From Neurospora intermedia (lineage: Eukaryota; Ascomycota; Sordariomycetes; Sordariales; Sordariaceae), in assembly GCA_037102815.1 (NCBI GenBank), contig BTPP01000010.1, positions 682,001 to 746,000 of the forward strand: a DNA stretch of 64,000 nt, in the 5' to 3' direction. This document shows positions 33,142-43,767 of this stretch, piece after piece (position 1 is the first letter of the stretch; each line of letters starts with the position of its first letter). The translations under genes and the position numbers were made by a program. The notes under the pieces were generated by a model. The model was not told the origin of the DNA. It saw nothing but the letters and a program-made list of their open reading frames with translations, and ran no database searches.

Positions 33142-33619
33142 GATCTTTTTGCCCCCTCCTCCCCGTACGGCCAACCCTCGGCGGGGCAAGTACACTAGAG
33201 CGGGAGCATGCATGTGATAGCCCCACAGGGTTGTGAAGACCCTTTCTCTTTAAATATAGCAGCACTTTTCAACCGTAGCCTTTTAAATACCAAACAACAC
33301 CGTGGATCGATGTCGAGATATTCGAGGATGCCTTCAGACTCATGAGAGATTTTGGGTGACTTGTCATTGGCATGCCTACACCTCACATTGGCCCCATGCT
33401 TCAAAAAGGTTATGAATGAATAAGCCCTCCATGATCGTTGATGACGTCAGAACTCGTCGCCGTGCGGTCAGGCTGATGACAAGTGCTGTCAAACCCCCCT
33501 CCCCTCCTTCTCATTGCCCTACCTACCTACAAGTAGTGAAATCAAACAGCATCCGCTTATTTCTTGTTCTTTTGTCTTTCTCTGATCTCAGATCCTCCAA
33601 GCAGCAACATAACAATTTC
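33142..33619. other. Intergenic, promoter of the LEA-like gene
   Basis: Includes an ACCTACCTAC run near 33519. The frame upstream of 33620 is open but has no coding character, so the start is placed at 33620. Confidence 0.4.
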
Positions 33620-34129
33620 ATGCCATCTGGCAACACCAAGAAAGTCGTCAAGAAACCACCAGGTCAACAACAAGAGGAGTATCTCACCCACCAATCACCA
33701 ACACCCATCATAACTCCTCCCCCTTCTTCTTCTTCTTCTTCTTCCCAAAACCAACAACCACAAGTCCCCGAAAAAATGGATCCCCAAAAGACAAGCAAGA
33801 AGGCCCAAGAAACCATGGGCGAAGCTACCGAGCAAGCCTCCAGCACAGCCTCGGGCATGACCGACACGCTCGCGGGCGCCGCCAAGCCCGTCACCTCGAC
33901 GCTCGGCAACACGGTCGGCGGCTTGGCCAACACGGTCGGCGGTACCGTGGGCGCGGCGACTCGGGGTCTGGGGGAGACGGTCAGTAGCGCGGTTCCCGGC
34001 GGGATCGGAAAGCCCGTGGGGGATGTGGTGTCGAATATTGGGAGTGGAGTGGAGAGGGGCGCGAAGGAGGTGGGGAAGGGGGTGAAGGATGCTGGGGAGT
34101 TGAAGGGGAGTGAGCAGCAGCAGCAGTAA
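33620..34129 (+). CDS. LEA-like hydrophilic protein (169 aa)
   Basis: Start at 33620 (MPSGNTKKVVKK); an alternative in-frame ATG at 33776 (MDPQKTSKKAQ) would give 117 residues. The first half is Pro/Ser/Gln-rich. The second half has amphipathic Gly/Ala/Thr/Val repeats (ETMGEATEQASS, TLGNTVGGLANTVGGTVG, VGDVVSNIGSGVERGAKEVG) like late-embryogenesis-abundant and related stress proteins. It ends in a short Gln run. No signal peptide or membrane span. The role, if LEA-like, is protection of proteins or membranes during drying or stress; that is inference from composition. Codon bias is strong in the second half. Confidence 0.65.
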   Translation: MPSGNTKKVVKKPPGQQQEEYLTHQSPTPIITPPPSSSSSSSQNQQPQVPEKMDPQKTSKKAQETMGEATEQASSTASGMTDTLAGAAKPVTSTLGNTVGGLANTVGGTVGAATRGLGETVSSAVPGGIGKPVGDVVSNIGSGVERGAKEVGKGVKDAGELKGSEQQQQ

Positions 34130-34547
34130 GAAAGAAAATTGGTGTAAAAGGGGGATTTAGTTGTGAGTGAGTGGAAAGGTCATGAAGAGAAGTGAGAAAG
34201 AAGAATCAGAAATTGAAAGAAGAGAACGGAATGCAAACGTGGAAGACATCGTTTAGTGGTTTGTTTGGGTGTATGATGTGGTGTTTTTGTTGGGAGGGTA
34301 AGGTATCGGTTTTCATGGCAAAGGGGTACATATGGCATTGAAGGGAAGTTTGAGTCGTTAGTTTTGCTTCGCAAATTTTCAAATTTATATTTTTCTGTTT
34401 ACACATAACACAACAATGGGATTTTGGGAGTGTACGAAAACTTTATTCTCACTCTTTTCCCCAACTGAATCACACGAAACATAACCCCAACGCCTCGTGA
34501 TGTGAGAAGCTTTCTATCATATCCATAACAGCTTATTCTCTTCCTTT
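34130..34547. other. Intergenic between convergent genes
   Basis: About 420 bp, A/T-richer than its neighbours. No gene is seen. Confidence 0.4.
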
Positions 34548-36716
34548 TTACCACCCAAACTTCTCAACCGCTATCCTCACATCCAATCCTTCCCCAATCA
34601 CATCTGCACAAGTATTCCTCACCGTCCTATTCAGTCCATCCGGCCCCGACACCACCACCCCGGACTCCAGCCCATCGCTCGCCGCATCCAAGATCCATCC
34701 CTTCACAACACCCGCCACATCCGGCCGGCCCGCATCCTCCGTTGGCTCCGGAATGACCAAGTCTAGTCCCAGCGCAACTAACTCATCAAACTGCTCCTGC
34801 GGTATCCAATTCCTGTGTGACCTCGAGTGCGTCACCCAGAGCATATGCACCCTCTGCTTCTGCCGCCTGGTTGACGACGGCGATACCCTTCTTGCTACCT
34901 TGTCTTCTTCTTCTTCTTCTTCTTCTTCCTCCTCTGCATCTGACAACAACTGATCTTGATTCGGTTGTTGGAGCAAAGCCCACACCAAAGAAAACGTAAC
35001 CGCAATCCCACTCCCTCCGGCCACCAGAATCGCACTTCCCGATGCCCGAAGCATGTCCAGCGCGTGCGAAGAGCCGTACGGCCCGTCTAGTTGCACGGAC
35101 ACACGGGCATGACCCGCTTGGGCGTGGCGGAGGAGGTCGGACGTGAAGCCGGAGTAGGAGCGGATGAGGAGATTAAACCATGCGTGGGTGGCTTGCTGTT
35201 GCTGTTGCTGTTGTTCGCCTGCCGCTGATGATGTGGAGTGAGGGTTAATAACGGGGGCGGCAGAGGCGATGGTGAATGGGTGGGCTTGAAAAGCGTGGGA
35301 ACCGCCTAGGGAGGGGACGGTGAGGAAGACGTGGTCTGTGGGGTGCCAGCCGTTGAGGATGGATTTGTTTGGGTGGAACAAGGAAAAGAAGGACCAGGGC
35401 GACGACTTCCACCAGGGTTGGTGATGTTGACTGGGTCGAGGACGGGGGAGGATGTCCCAATCGGCTGAGACCAAAAAGGTCTGGCCGTCTTCCAGCACTT
35501 GGATGTCGGCCGTGACGGTGGCTCGCTTAAAGCGCAGTCGCCAGACGAGCCGGTCGAGGACAAAGATGGCGAGTGACAAGCTGACATAAGGACGGCTGGT
35601 GTAGAAGTGGAACCAGAGAAACACGAGCGCGGCGATCTGGAGCACGACGTGCGAGGCCAGGAAGAGCTCGTACCATCGCTGTCGGAAACTTCCCAGGGAA
35701 GTAAAGTAGAGCAGCTCATACGACGTGAAAGTGCCCAGACCGCACAGGATGAGCGGGTGCGTAAAGTACGCCCATGCAGTCTTGGAAGCCAACATCCAGT
35801 CTTCAGCCAGGACGAACTGCCAGATGACCATGCTGACGAAGTGCACCAGCGCCATGAAGCACATCATCTCGCCGACGCGGCGGTGGAAGATGTTGAGCGC
35901 TTCGTACGAGTAGCCGGTCAGTAAGCGCAAAGGCTGGTTCTTGGCGCTCAGAAGATAGAGGAGGGGGAGGTTGACGATGAACATGAAGCCCATTTTGTCG
36001 CCAAAGACGAAGAAGTAGTCCCAGCGAAGCGGGATGAGGAGCATCTGGAAGAAGATGTTCAACAAGATCCAGAGCGCAATGAAGAGCGAGGTGCCGTTGC
36101 TGGGGAGGGTGCGATTGATGATGGGGATGGGTGGCGGTTGATGGGCGAGCCAGGAGGAGACAGTGTTGCCAATGGTTGTTGACTTGCAGCCGAGACGGGT
36201 TGAGTTGATGGTGAGGCTGGATGTGCGCCCTCGTAAAAGGGGCGATCGTTCAAGATCAACGAGGCTGTCTTTCCAATTGCCAGTGGGTGTGGATGGGCCG
36301 GGGCTGGACCGGCTGGATGATGCCGGCGAAGAAGGCGGTTGGATCGTTGTTGTCGATGTCATTGTCGTCCTTTGAAATGAGTCTGACTTTCTACCCCTTA
36401 TCCTAGCCAGCCACTTTCGTCGGTCATTTCTGGATTTTCGCCAGTGCAAAACTGCGAAGACGGAAATGGTGAAGAGCACAGCGATGTTGTAACAGCTGGC
36501 GATGAAGCGTGCGTCGAAAAGAGCCCGAACGAGCTTCAAGAGGTATTCGAGCTTTTCTGGGGGAATCAAGTCAAGGGGGTCGCCACCCTCTTCACCACTG
36601 TTCTGGACATCTCGAACCGCCAACATGGACGATGAGGTAGAGGATGCGGCGGATACGGCGGATGCGGCGTTGCGCAGAGCGTCCCGCGCCCATGCGCCCC
36701 TTTGCCCGTAATCCAT
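34548..36716 (-). CDS. Ferric reductase-like transmembrane flavocytochrome
   Basis: A plasma-membrane metalloreductase of the FRE/NOX superfamily, moving electrons from NAD(P)H through FAD and two hemes to external Fe(III) or Cu(II). Single exon, 723 residues; the ATG at 36716 (MDYGQRGAWARD) is preferred over in-frame upstream sequence. An N-terminal span (FIASCYNIAVLFTISVFAVL) and a loop precede the ferric-reductase membrane domain. Heme His candidates lie in IFHRRVGE, MALVHFVS, FLASHVVL and LWFHFY. The FAD-binding domain follows (about 400-530) and then a NAD-binding domain with the VAGGSGIAVTFSLV glycine motif (about 557). A Gln run and a Glu run (about residues 500 and 590) interrupt this part. 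The length matches fungal FREs. Iron regulation is likely but not seen. Confidence 0.88.
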   Translation of the reverse strand: MDYGQRGAWARDALRNAASAVSAASSTSSSMLAVRDVQNSGEEGGDPLDLIPPEKLEYLLKLVRALFDARFIASCYNIAVLFTISVFAVLHWRKSRNDRRKWLARIRGRKSDSFQRTTMTSTTTIQPPSSPASSSRSSPGPSTPTGNWKDSLVDLERSPLLRGRTSSLTINSTRLGCKSTTIGNTVSSWLAHQPPPIPIINRTLPSNGTSLFIALWILLNIFFQMLLIPLRWDYFFVFGDKMGFMFIVNLPLLYLLSAKNQPLRLLTGYSYEALNIFHRRVGEMMCFMALVHFVSMVIWQFVLAEDWMLASKTAWAYFTHPLILCGLGTFTSYELLYFTSLGSFRQRWYELFLASHVVLQIAALVFLWFHFYTSRPYVSLSLAIFVLDRLVWRLRFKRATVTADIQVLEDGQTFLVSADWDILPRPRPSQHHQPWWKSSPWSFFSLFHPNKSILNGWHPTDHVFLTVPSLGGSHAFQAHPFTIASAAPVINPHSTSSAAGEQQQQQQQATHAWFNLLIRSYSGFTSDLLRHAQAGHARVSVQLDGPYGSSHALDMLRASGSAILVAGGSGIAVTFSLVWALLQQPNQDQLLSDAEEEEEEEEEEDKVARRVSPSSTRRQKQRVHMLWVTHSRSHRNWIPQEQFDELVALGLDLVIPEPTEDAGRPDVAGVVKGWILDAASDGLESGVVVSGPDGLNRTVRNTCADVIGEGLDVRIAVEKFGW

Positions 36717-37134
36717 AAGCCAAGAGGGTTGGTGGTTTGGAAAAGATGCAAGGCGACCGGGCCGCAGTGTCACCGATGCAGAGAATTCGGAGCTCTGATG
36801 AAAGAGTCTCAAAACGGGACGGGAAGTGGAATGACAGGACGCCGGACGAGGGACGGAAGGCGAGGGCAAAGATGGGATCTTATCTGATCATCTGATAATT
36901 AGCGCACATTTTAGCGTGAGTCTACCTGTGGAGTTCTGTGGGGACCTTGTGAGCGACCCGCTGCTTGGCGTGCGTTAACCGGCATTAACTGCTGCTCGAC
37001 CCCCGCTGACTTCCCCCGCTTCTCCAAGACAATTACGGGCGCTAGACGCGCTGCATAAATAGGGGACCACACGATAAGGCTCACCTAGATGTATGCCCGC
37101 AGTGCTGTGAGAGAATGTTTCATGAACAGAAACA
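36717..37134. other. Intergenic, ferric reductase promoter and MFS 3' flank
   Basis: About 420 bp containing the ferric reductase promoter. No iron-repressor GATA-type tandem site was clearly recognised. No supported gene. Confidence 0.4.
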
Positions 37135-39040
37135 TCAGAATTTTGCTCTTCTCCATTCCAGTCCTCGCTTCTCAATGAGCATAGCAAGCGGCGAAGCCAT
37201 CAGCATGATGATGGCAAAAACACCAAAACACCATCCGGAGCCAGCAGCATCTGCCAGGGGTTGTTGTGCGGCAATCGCAGCACCGGCTCCCAGGCATCGA
37301 ACCAAGTTATACGATGCTTGGACGGTGGCGGAAGCATGGGGGTTGAGGTCTGTTAGGAGTGTTCCGCAGAACTGTCCATTGGAAGTCAGCGGACAGATCC
37401 TGCTGGGCAATGATTGCTGGAGAAGACTTACCGTGAAGATGCTCGATGTTGCGGCGCCTGTCAGGAACTGAAGGATGAGTGGCATTACGAGGTGCTGATA
37501 TCGTGAAAAGACCCGTCAGCTTGTGCTCAATCACTTTCAGACCCGTCCTTGTCATATCTTGGCTAACTCACCACTCGCTCATTCAGGCCCACACCATAAG
37601 CAGCAGATCCCACCGATGAGACGAGGACGAGGATGTGAATTCCCACAAATCGTGCCTTCTCTATGGGGAAGTCCGATATGTCCTCACCTCGGCGATATTG
37701 GCCCTCCCTACCGGCCTCGACAGAGTACTTTTGAATATTCCTGTCCAGAAACTTGCCTAGTAGCATATGTCAGGTATTGATCACACCGCTCAGGAGGACG
37801 AGGTTCACACCTACCAGTGGCGTAAGATGCGAGTGCTCCTCCAACGCCCGACGGAAGGTAGATCAGCCCAGCCTGGAGGTAATCCAGGTCGTATATTCCG
37901 ATGCACTGAGCGGCTAATGACGTTTGCAACGTCATCTTAACCGCGTATGTGATGGATCCGATCAGAATCACGACCAAATTACACTTGAGAAACAGCATTG
38001 GGATACATGTGAAAGGGTTCGGGATGTGGCATTTCCTTGCCTTCTTAGTATCCGTCAACTGCGCAACTTGGGCTTCCACATGCCCGTCGTTATTTGCACG
38101 CCTCACTCTTCGCTTTCGGGACAGTGTCTCAAAGAGGCTATTGTGAATGCCTCTTGGCGGGATGCTACCGTTTCCGACGATTTTTCTCTGGGTCTCCGGC
38201 ATCAGAAGGATAACAATGACCAGGTAGGTTCCCGTCATGATGGCCAGAAACCAAAAGATCCATCGCCAGCCGAGCTTCTGGGCAAGTACACCGGCGATGA
38301 CAGGGCCGAAGCTAGGAGCAGCGTTGGTACTACAAGATATATGTTCATCAGCCCTGAAACGGGACATGTTAACAATGGGATCATGGTAACGGACAACAGT
38401 ATCAGCGAGCCCACGTAGGAGCCGCGCTCCGCAACAGTCGTTATATCAGCAATGATTCCTTACGCAGCGCCGTACGATCCTATTTGTGTTAGCATCGTTG
38501 CTATCCCTATCTACCAAGTGGTAACTCACCAGAAGCCCCAGCACTCTGAAGCATCCTCAAGACGAACAATGCAGCATAGGAGTTCTGCAATGCAAGCCCA
38601 ACATTGGACGCCGCAACCAGAATGAACATGAGCATGTATGCCGGTCTTCATCCTCCTTGGTCAGCTATATCCCCCATAAATGCCGGCGCGATGCCAGCAA
38701 CGATCAGATAAGAAGTGACCGTGAGGTTTACTAGTGAGACAGACACTCCAAGGTCGTTCGCAATTGGAACCAGCGCCGGGAAGTATATGTAGCTGCTCAG
38801 TGTGGAGAACATGGCCCCGAAGGAGGCAGTGTAGCTGATCCATTGCTTCTCGGCTGCAGTGAAGACGGAAAACGGCGGTGGTGATGGTTCTGTCGAGGAA
38901 GATGCTGCTGGAGGGCACCCTGTTGCACTTTCTCCCACATCTTTATTGATCAGGTTGAGAACCACAACGCTGTTTATTTCGGGGAGTTCGTTGATTGTGA
39001 CTGAGTGTGTTTTGGTTTCGACTGGTGGGGCTGATGACAT
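37135..39040 (-). pseudogene. MFS transporter (DHA1 type), two in-frame stops
   Basis: A 12-helix drug:H+ antiporter-type transporter, read from ATG 39040 to the stop at 37135. Visible parts are an N-terminal soluble tail, the first span (SYTASFGAMFSTLSSYIYFP), the loop GDIADQGG-RPAYM equivalent to motif A, the segment AAPSFGPVIAGVLAQKLGW (motif C region, DHA1) and the C-terminal spans. At least five introns with normal GT-AG borders remain. Two stops break the frame: TGA at 38648-38650 in the motif A loop, and TAA at 38460-38462, where family members have a coding residue before GIIADI. The first is what a C-to-T change of CGA (Arg) would give. Splice sites and most of the protein are intact, so inactivation looks recent. 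Sequencing error is possible. Confidence 0.72.
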
Positions 39041-39550
39041 TGTTGTCTAGTTGACTTTGTCTCTGGTAGTTCCAGTTGTCGCCGGGGTGTGTAAGGATCA
39101 CCGTATCGGGGAGGCAGATGAGAAGAGGAAGCGATCGAGGTGAGGACTTCCTTCCGATCATGGTTCGTAACTTCGAGAGGGGAAGGTACCTCGGGTACCT
39201 AGCAAACCATTTCGTTGTGCAGTTTGGAACTTGGGTAATTGATCACCGCGAAAGAGACCTGCAGGGTTCATCTCCAAGAAAGGAAAGAACAAAGCGAAGC
39301 AGGCACCAACAATCCGGTATTGAGTGATTCCAAACTGCCAACAATACTCAGACTTTTCCTCACACATCCTCTAGCTGGTGGCACAAAAAGAGACGATGGC
39401 TTCCCCCAGCTCGACTGAGGGACGTTATATGTTGCTCTTACGTGAAGACTAGGTAAGCACGCCTTGGTCTTTTGTACTTGATATTGTTTGCAGACATCGT
39501 CACTTCAGCTACCAAATCCGCCGCATTGTTTTGGTAATACTCCTTCAACC
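39041..39550. other. Divergent intergenic region, MFS / kinase-like
   Basis: A 510-bp shared upstream region of two divergent genes. The two may have formed a functional pair (small-molecule transport and phosphorylation). No gene is seen. Confidence 0.4.
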
Positions 39551-40758
39551 ATGGAGAAGTGGGAGACATTGCAGGCCGATCCAATTGGGGACAATGTGCA
39601 GCTTGATCCGGTCGTCGTTGCCAGTGCGTTCACCCCCTCTCATACTGTTGCCATCTTCAAACTCAACAGAATATTTCTTTCCAGAACTACCGCCGAACTC
39701 CAAGATACTTTCGGTAACGCCATCTGGGAAAAGCTTTTGGGTCAGGACAGTCAAGATCGTGGTTGAGCTGGCCGATGGTACGACCGCCCAGTTCTTCAAG
39801 AAGGTCAGTGAATTATCTTTCGATACTACAGGTCGCATCCGTTGACTCTCCACAGGAAGTCCGTGGATCTGTTGGGATTAATGTGATAAAAAGCTCCTGG
39901 GAATCAGAGAGCGCCTTATACAAATTTGTTCCCCACTACACTCCCCGACCAGTCGGATGGGGAACATACGAGAATGATCCCGACACCAGCTTCTACTTGT
40001 GCCAGTTCATTGACATGCACGATGGCCTTCCTAGTCCTCGAGAGTGGGCGGAAGCTGTCTCTTCCCTTCACCTGATCAGTATGGGAAAGTCACCCACCGG
40101 ACAATTCGGCTTTCCGGTTGTCACTCATCTGGCCAACGTTCCTGTTGACAATACCTGGAATGCCTCGTGGGAAGCGTTTTGGACCCAACAGATGAAAGGC
40201 CTGTTTGATCAGGAAGCGCGAGTCAATGGACCCGACGACGAGTTGGAAGCACTCAAGACAATGTACATGGCCGAGGTCATTCCTCGGTATTTGCGGCCTC
40301 TCGAAACTGAGGGCAGGTCTATAACCCCTTGCCTTATCCACTCTGATCTGTGGCCAGGCAACATCAAACGGAAAACCGACTCTGACGACGTGAAGTTGTG
40401 TATGTTTGATGCATGCGCTTACTGGGGCCATAATGAAGGTATATGTTCCTCACGACCGGGTGATTGATCTTAGACTGACTTGATATACACAGCTGATCTG
40501 GGTATTTGCCGGAATCCGAGGTATAAGCTAGGTCAACCGTGTGTTCAAGAATACCATAAAAGGGTCCCCATCTCTGAGCCTCAGGCGGACTTTGACGGTA
40601 GAAACGCCGTATACGCCATGAAGTATCATGCCCTGCTGTCAACGATGTACAAGGACCGGAAGTTCAGACAGGTCCTGATCGAGGAGCTGAAATCTTTAAT
40701 GAACATGGCAGGTGCTGGCAGTTCGAACTCAGACGTTGCTTTACCTCCACGTTTGTGA
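39551..40758 (+). CDS. Fructosamine-3-kinase family protein
   Basis: A protein-kinase-like small-molecule kinase that phosphorylates glycated amines (deglycation) or related substrates. Exons are 39551-39623, 39685-39803, 39856-40438 and 40493-40758 (346 residues), all with matching phases. The N-lobe lysine is in TAQFFKK with the Glu in SWESESALY. The catalytic motif is CLIHSDLWPGN (HxDLWxGN), and the metal-binding end is FDACAYWGHNEADLGI, close to the family DPAxYxGxxEADLA. The C-terminus is helical and typical. Family members are cytosolic. The substrate cannot be assigned. The divergent neighbour is a broken MFS transporter. Confidence 0.88.
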
Positions 40759-41404
40759 ACGCTTGGACGCAGGATGTTTCTATTCTCGTTTCGACAAGAC
40801 GTATCTCTAGATGGTGTTGAATCGTGTCAGGGTCCAAATGCCTGGCCATCCCCTGAAGCTCGCTTGCTTGGGTGTCATTGGTGGCAAACGTCAGCCACAC
40901 CTACGATTGCTTCTCAACCACTACAGACCCCTGTACCGCCGGCAATTCAGACTATGACGCACACCTGGCGCTTTACCAAGGGTCCATTCGAAGGGCCCAA
41001 CCTTGGTCTCAGCGGTTGATCTTGAAACGACCAACCTGAAAGGTTGCTTTTGCTTGTCTGAAGTGGTCTATATTACACACAACACGGGACATATCGTGGC
41101 ATTGTTGGCGTCGTGTAATGGTTAGGCGTCAAAAAAGATGATCGCTCACAAGGATGACGATGCTGCTGGTCTTGCTCACGACACCACTAGCATCGAATAT
41201 AATATCGACAGTATCCCAAGATGCGTTTGCTTCAATTTTTAGCCATCTTTGTTCGAGAGCTCAGTTAACCTCCGCGACGTAATCCATCCATTGAATGGAG
41301 ATACTTAACAGAACCACTACTGATCTCTTATATCTGCCATTAACGACGTTTCCTTTGTACACCCGTCTTTCCACCAGCAGAAAAGCCACACCAAACGCGC
41401 CATC
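40759..41404. other. Intergenic, no supported gene
   Basis: About 650 bp. A tRNA-like string near 41107-41130 lacks a T arm and is not called. Confidence 0.4.
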
Positions 41405-42570
41405 ATGCGACACCCTTCTACACTTGTGCCCATCATAGCTTCCATAGCAGCCTTCGTGCTAGTCTTACTGGCCCTCGTCGCCGGTTCAAGCAAAGGCTTC
41501 ATGGAAAGCTACGACGTCGTCACAGTAAGGCAACCCTATGCATGTGTCTCTTCAGCGATCTAACACTTTCTAGTTCAACACGTCAACCCTTGGACAGAAC
41601 TTTGTCTACAAGCAACTTAGCGGTGATCAGCCTGGCTCAGCGGCTGATGGAGTATGTGAAAAGCTGGGCTTTCTCAGCAAGGCCTGCGAAGACGGTACTG
41701 GCGCCGTCGGAGCCGCAAAAGACGACCTGTTGAACGCCCTAGGTGACATTGAGAACGATATAGCGGACCAACTAGCAGAGAAGCTGGGTATTCACGAGTT
41801 CTACTCTCTTCATGCGAGAACTGTCTGCGAGGGCGAGTACAGCCCTGGCCCAACAGCCAAGGGCGCAAGCAGGACTGTCGCTAATTGCATCAAGACCTTC
41901 CCTGGCGGTGAGCACCTAGTCTCGCAGAGGCCAAGAATCTGTCCACGCATCTACTAACATATACACAGGCTTCAACGTATCCGAAATCCTGGACAAGGAA
42001 CTCCGTGTTGGCCCCTTTAAGCTCACGCTAGAAGACATTGGCTTCAACGGCGAAGTCCAAAGCGCCCTCGACACGCTCAACCGCATTATCAGAGCCTTCG
42101 CCATCATCCTCATCGTTGATGTTGCCCTCACCGGCCTCTCCATGCTCGCCTCCCTCCTTGCCATCTTCTTCCTCGGCAGCAAGGAACGGCCAACTCTCAT
42201 CGTCAATGCTGTGCTCTCGAGTATCGCCTTCATTCTTGTCCTCATCACTGGTATCCTCGCTACAGTCGGATCCCGGATTGCCGCCTCAAAGGCGAGCAAG
42301 TACGGAAAGGATATCGGCTTGAGCGCCAAGGCGGGAACCAAGTATACGATTCTCGTATGGGTCGCGGTTGGGTTTTCACTACTCACATTTGTGGGGTGGG
42401 TGTTCCAGACGTTGAGGTATAGGAATGGGAAGACGATGGGTCACCGACACCATGGGGCGAGAAATAAGGAGGGATATAGGGACTCGGAGGAGAGTGCCAT
42501 GGCTCATTCAGATAGGTCGGTTTGGAATGGTAGGGGTATGAGGGAGGTGCGGTTTGCGAGGACGAGGTAG
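41405..42570 (+). CDS. SUR7/PalI family membrane protein
   Basis: Four-helix plasma-membrane protein of the SUR7/PalI (claudin-like) family, linked to eisosomes, wall integrity or alkaline pH sensing. Exons are 41405-41524, 41574-41907 and 41969-42570 (351 residues). The order is span 1 (IIASIAAFVLVLLALVAGS), a large extracellular loop of about 170 residues with cysteines (GVCEKLGF, KACEDG, TVCEGEY, ANCIKTF), then spans 2-4 (AFAIILIVDVALTGLSMLA, LIVNAVLSSIAFILVLITGI, ILVWVAVGFSLLTFVGWVF). The short cytosolic tail is basic. This matches the family topology. Which subfamily (SUR7, PalI, Fmp45-like) is not certain. The stop is TAG, followed in frame by 22 codons, no more than expected by chance. 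Confidence 0.87.
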
Positions 42571-42968
42571 AGTAGAGAGGGAGAGGATCAGCTAGGTTTG
42601 GCTGTTTCTACTGCAAACGAGTTGAGAGGTTTCAGTTGAAGAAGTTTGTCATTCACGCTATGGTACACTTACACTGGAGGATTATACCTACTGACCATGG
42701 CAGATAATTTGCTTCTATCTTTTGATTCTTAATCTAGTATTTAGCGCTACTGTTGTTTGACAGATATTTCCTCGTTTAAAGGAAGAATTAGCAAAAGCGT
42801 GGTCAAGTGGATAACGACATAACGGAAGGAACAATCCCCAATTGACGCCGCGACAAAGACCCCTCCTACCCCCCAAAGCTCATCCTTCACTCCTCTACCT
42901 TTCTGCCCCTCCTGCCCCTCCTGCCTCTCTTTCTTCTCACTCCTCTCTGCTCTTGCGTTCCTCACTTC
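42571..42968. other. Intergenic between convergent genes
   Basis: About 400 bp; pyrimidine-rich repeats near 42890-42945 belong to the 3' flank of the minus-strand gene. Confidence 0.4.
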
Positions 42969-43449
42969 CTAAGCCCAATGCTCTCCCGGCTCCTTCGCCA
43001 ACGTCCTCATAGCCACGACATCCCCCACCTCCTTACCACCTCCATTGCCATCAAATCCGCCGCCAGTACCGCATACTCTTTTGCCTTTCTTTCCTTCCAC
43101 CCCAAACATGGCATGAATTAACGCCGCCTTAGTGTACGCATAACCGATAAACGTTTCAAGCCTCTCTTCCTTATACAACTTGACCAACCGCTCGCCCATC
43201 TCTGTGGTTAGATTTCCGCCGCCAATGGTCTTGTCGAGTTCCTTTTCTAGGATCTTGATGGTCTGAATCCGCGCGTCAGACGCGACGATCTCTGAGGTAG
43301 GGAGAGCAGAGAGAGCAAGTGCAGTTGGAGCCTCATTCGAACAAGCGCTCTCGAGCCTGTACCATTGGCCTAAAGGGACTGTATGCAGTTCCGGTCCCAA
43401 AGCTACCTCTAGATATATATCACCATTTCGTTCCAGAAACTCGATGTTA
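42969..43449 (-). CDS. Unknown protein, 5' exon unresolved
   Basis: Not recognised. The frame ends with TAA at 42969 and is open upstream to a stop just beyond 43449, without an initiator ATG at the 5' end. A first exon must lie further upstream, or an AG acceptor near 43449 starts this exon. The visible 155 or so residues include EFLERNGDIYLEVALG, PLGQWYRLESACSNE, a helix-rich part (RIQTIKILEKELDKTIG, ERLVKLYKEERLETFIGY) and a Gly-rich stretch near the C-terminus. No membrane span is seen. The mixed, charged composition supports real coding; the start is a guess. Confidence 0.5.
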
Positions 43450-43767
43450 CTTCAAGATGACCAGTGTACCTCTGACCATTATCCACTGACCCCTGAACTT
43501 TTGGTGCCTGATTAGGATGAAGTAAACAAAAAAAGAACCACCTTCATGTACCCTAGAGGCAGGTACCCATTACCTAACTATGAAATGCTTTGATTGGGGA
43601 TTGTGGAATGCCACTGCCAGTTTTGAGCGGCCAATCTAGTAGAAAAAGAGGAATAATTCAGGTGAAGAAGAGGGTCGGAGTGCATACCTACCTAGAGGTA
43701 GGTAGGGAAATTCACCCTACGGCCTCAAGAGCTCTTCCCAATGCATTCCATGTCCTCCAAACCAGAA
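43450..43767. other. Intergenic with AGGTAGGTA palindrome
   Basis: Contains several ACCTACCT/AGGTAGGT motifs, including the palindrome at 43685-43704. No supported gene apart from a possible missing first exon of the neighbour. Confidence 0.45.
43685..43704. repeat. Perfect inverted repeat TACCTACCT-AG-AGGTAGGTA
   Basis: Two 9-bp arms separated by AG. The same half-sites (ACCTACCT) recur in many intergenic regions of this window, for example near 2270, 22200, 28930, 33519, 45600, 53690 and 59205. Confidence 0.7.

Noticed and set aside
38460-38650. Possible RNA-level repair of the MFS stops
   Set aside because: TGA could become TGG by one A-to-I change, but TAA needs two; a broken gene is simpler.
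41107-41130. tRNA-like string GGCGTCGTGTAATGGTTAGGCGTC
   Set aside because: No T arm (GGTTCGA) or matching acceptor downstream; at most a worn fragment.
42571-42640. TAG stop of the SUR7 gene followed by 22 in-frame codons
   Set aside because: That length is expected by chance, and no repeat or coding bias supports it, unlike the STRAP extension.
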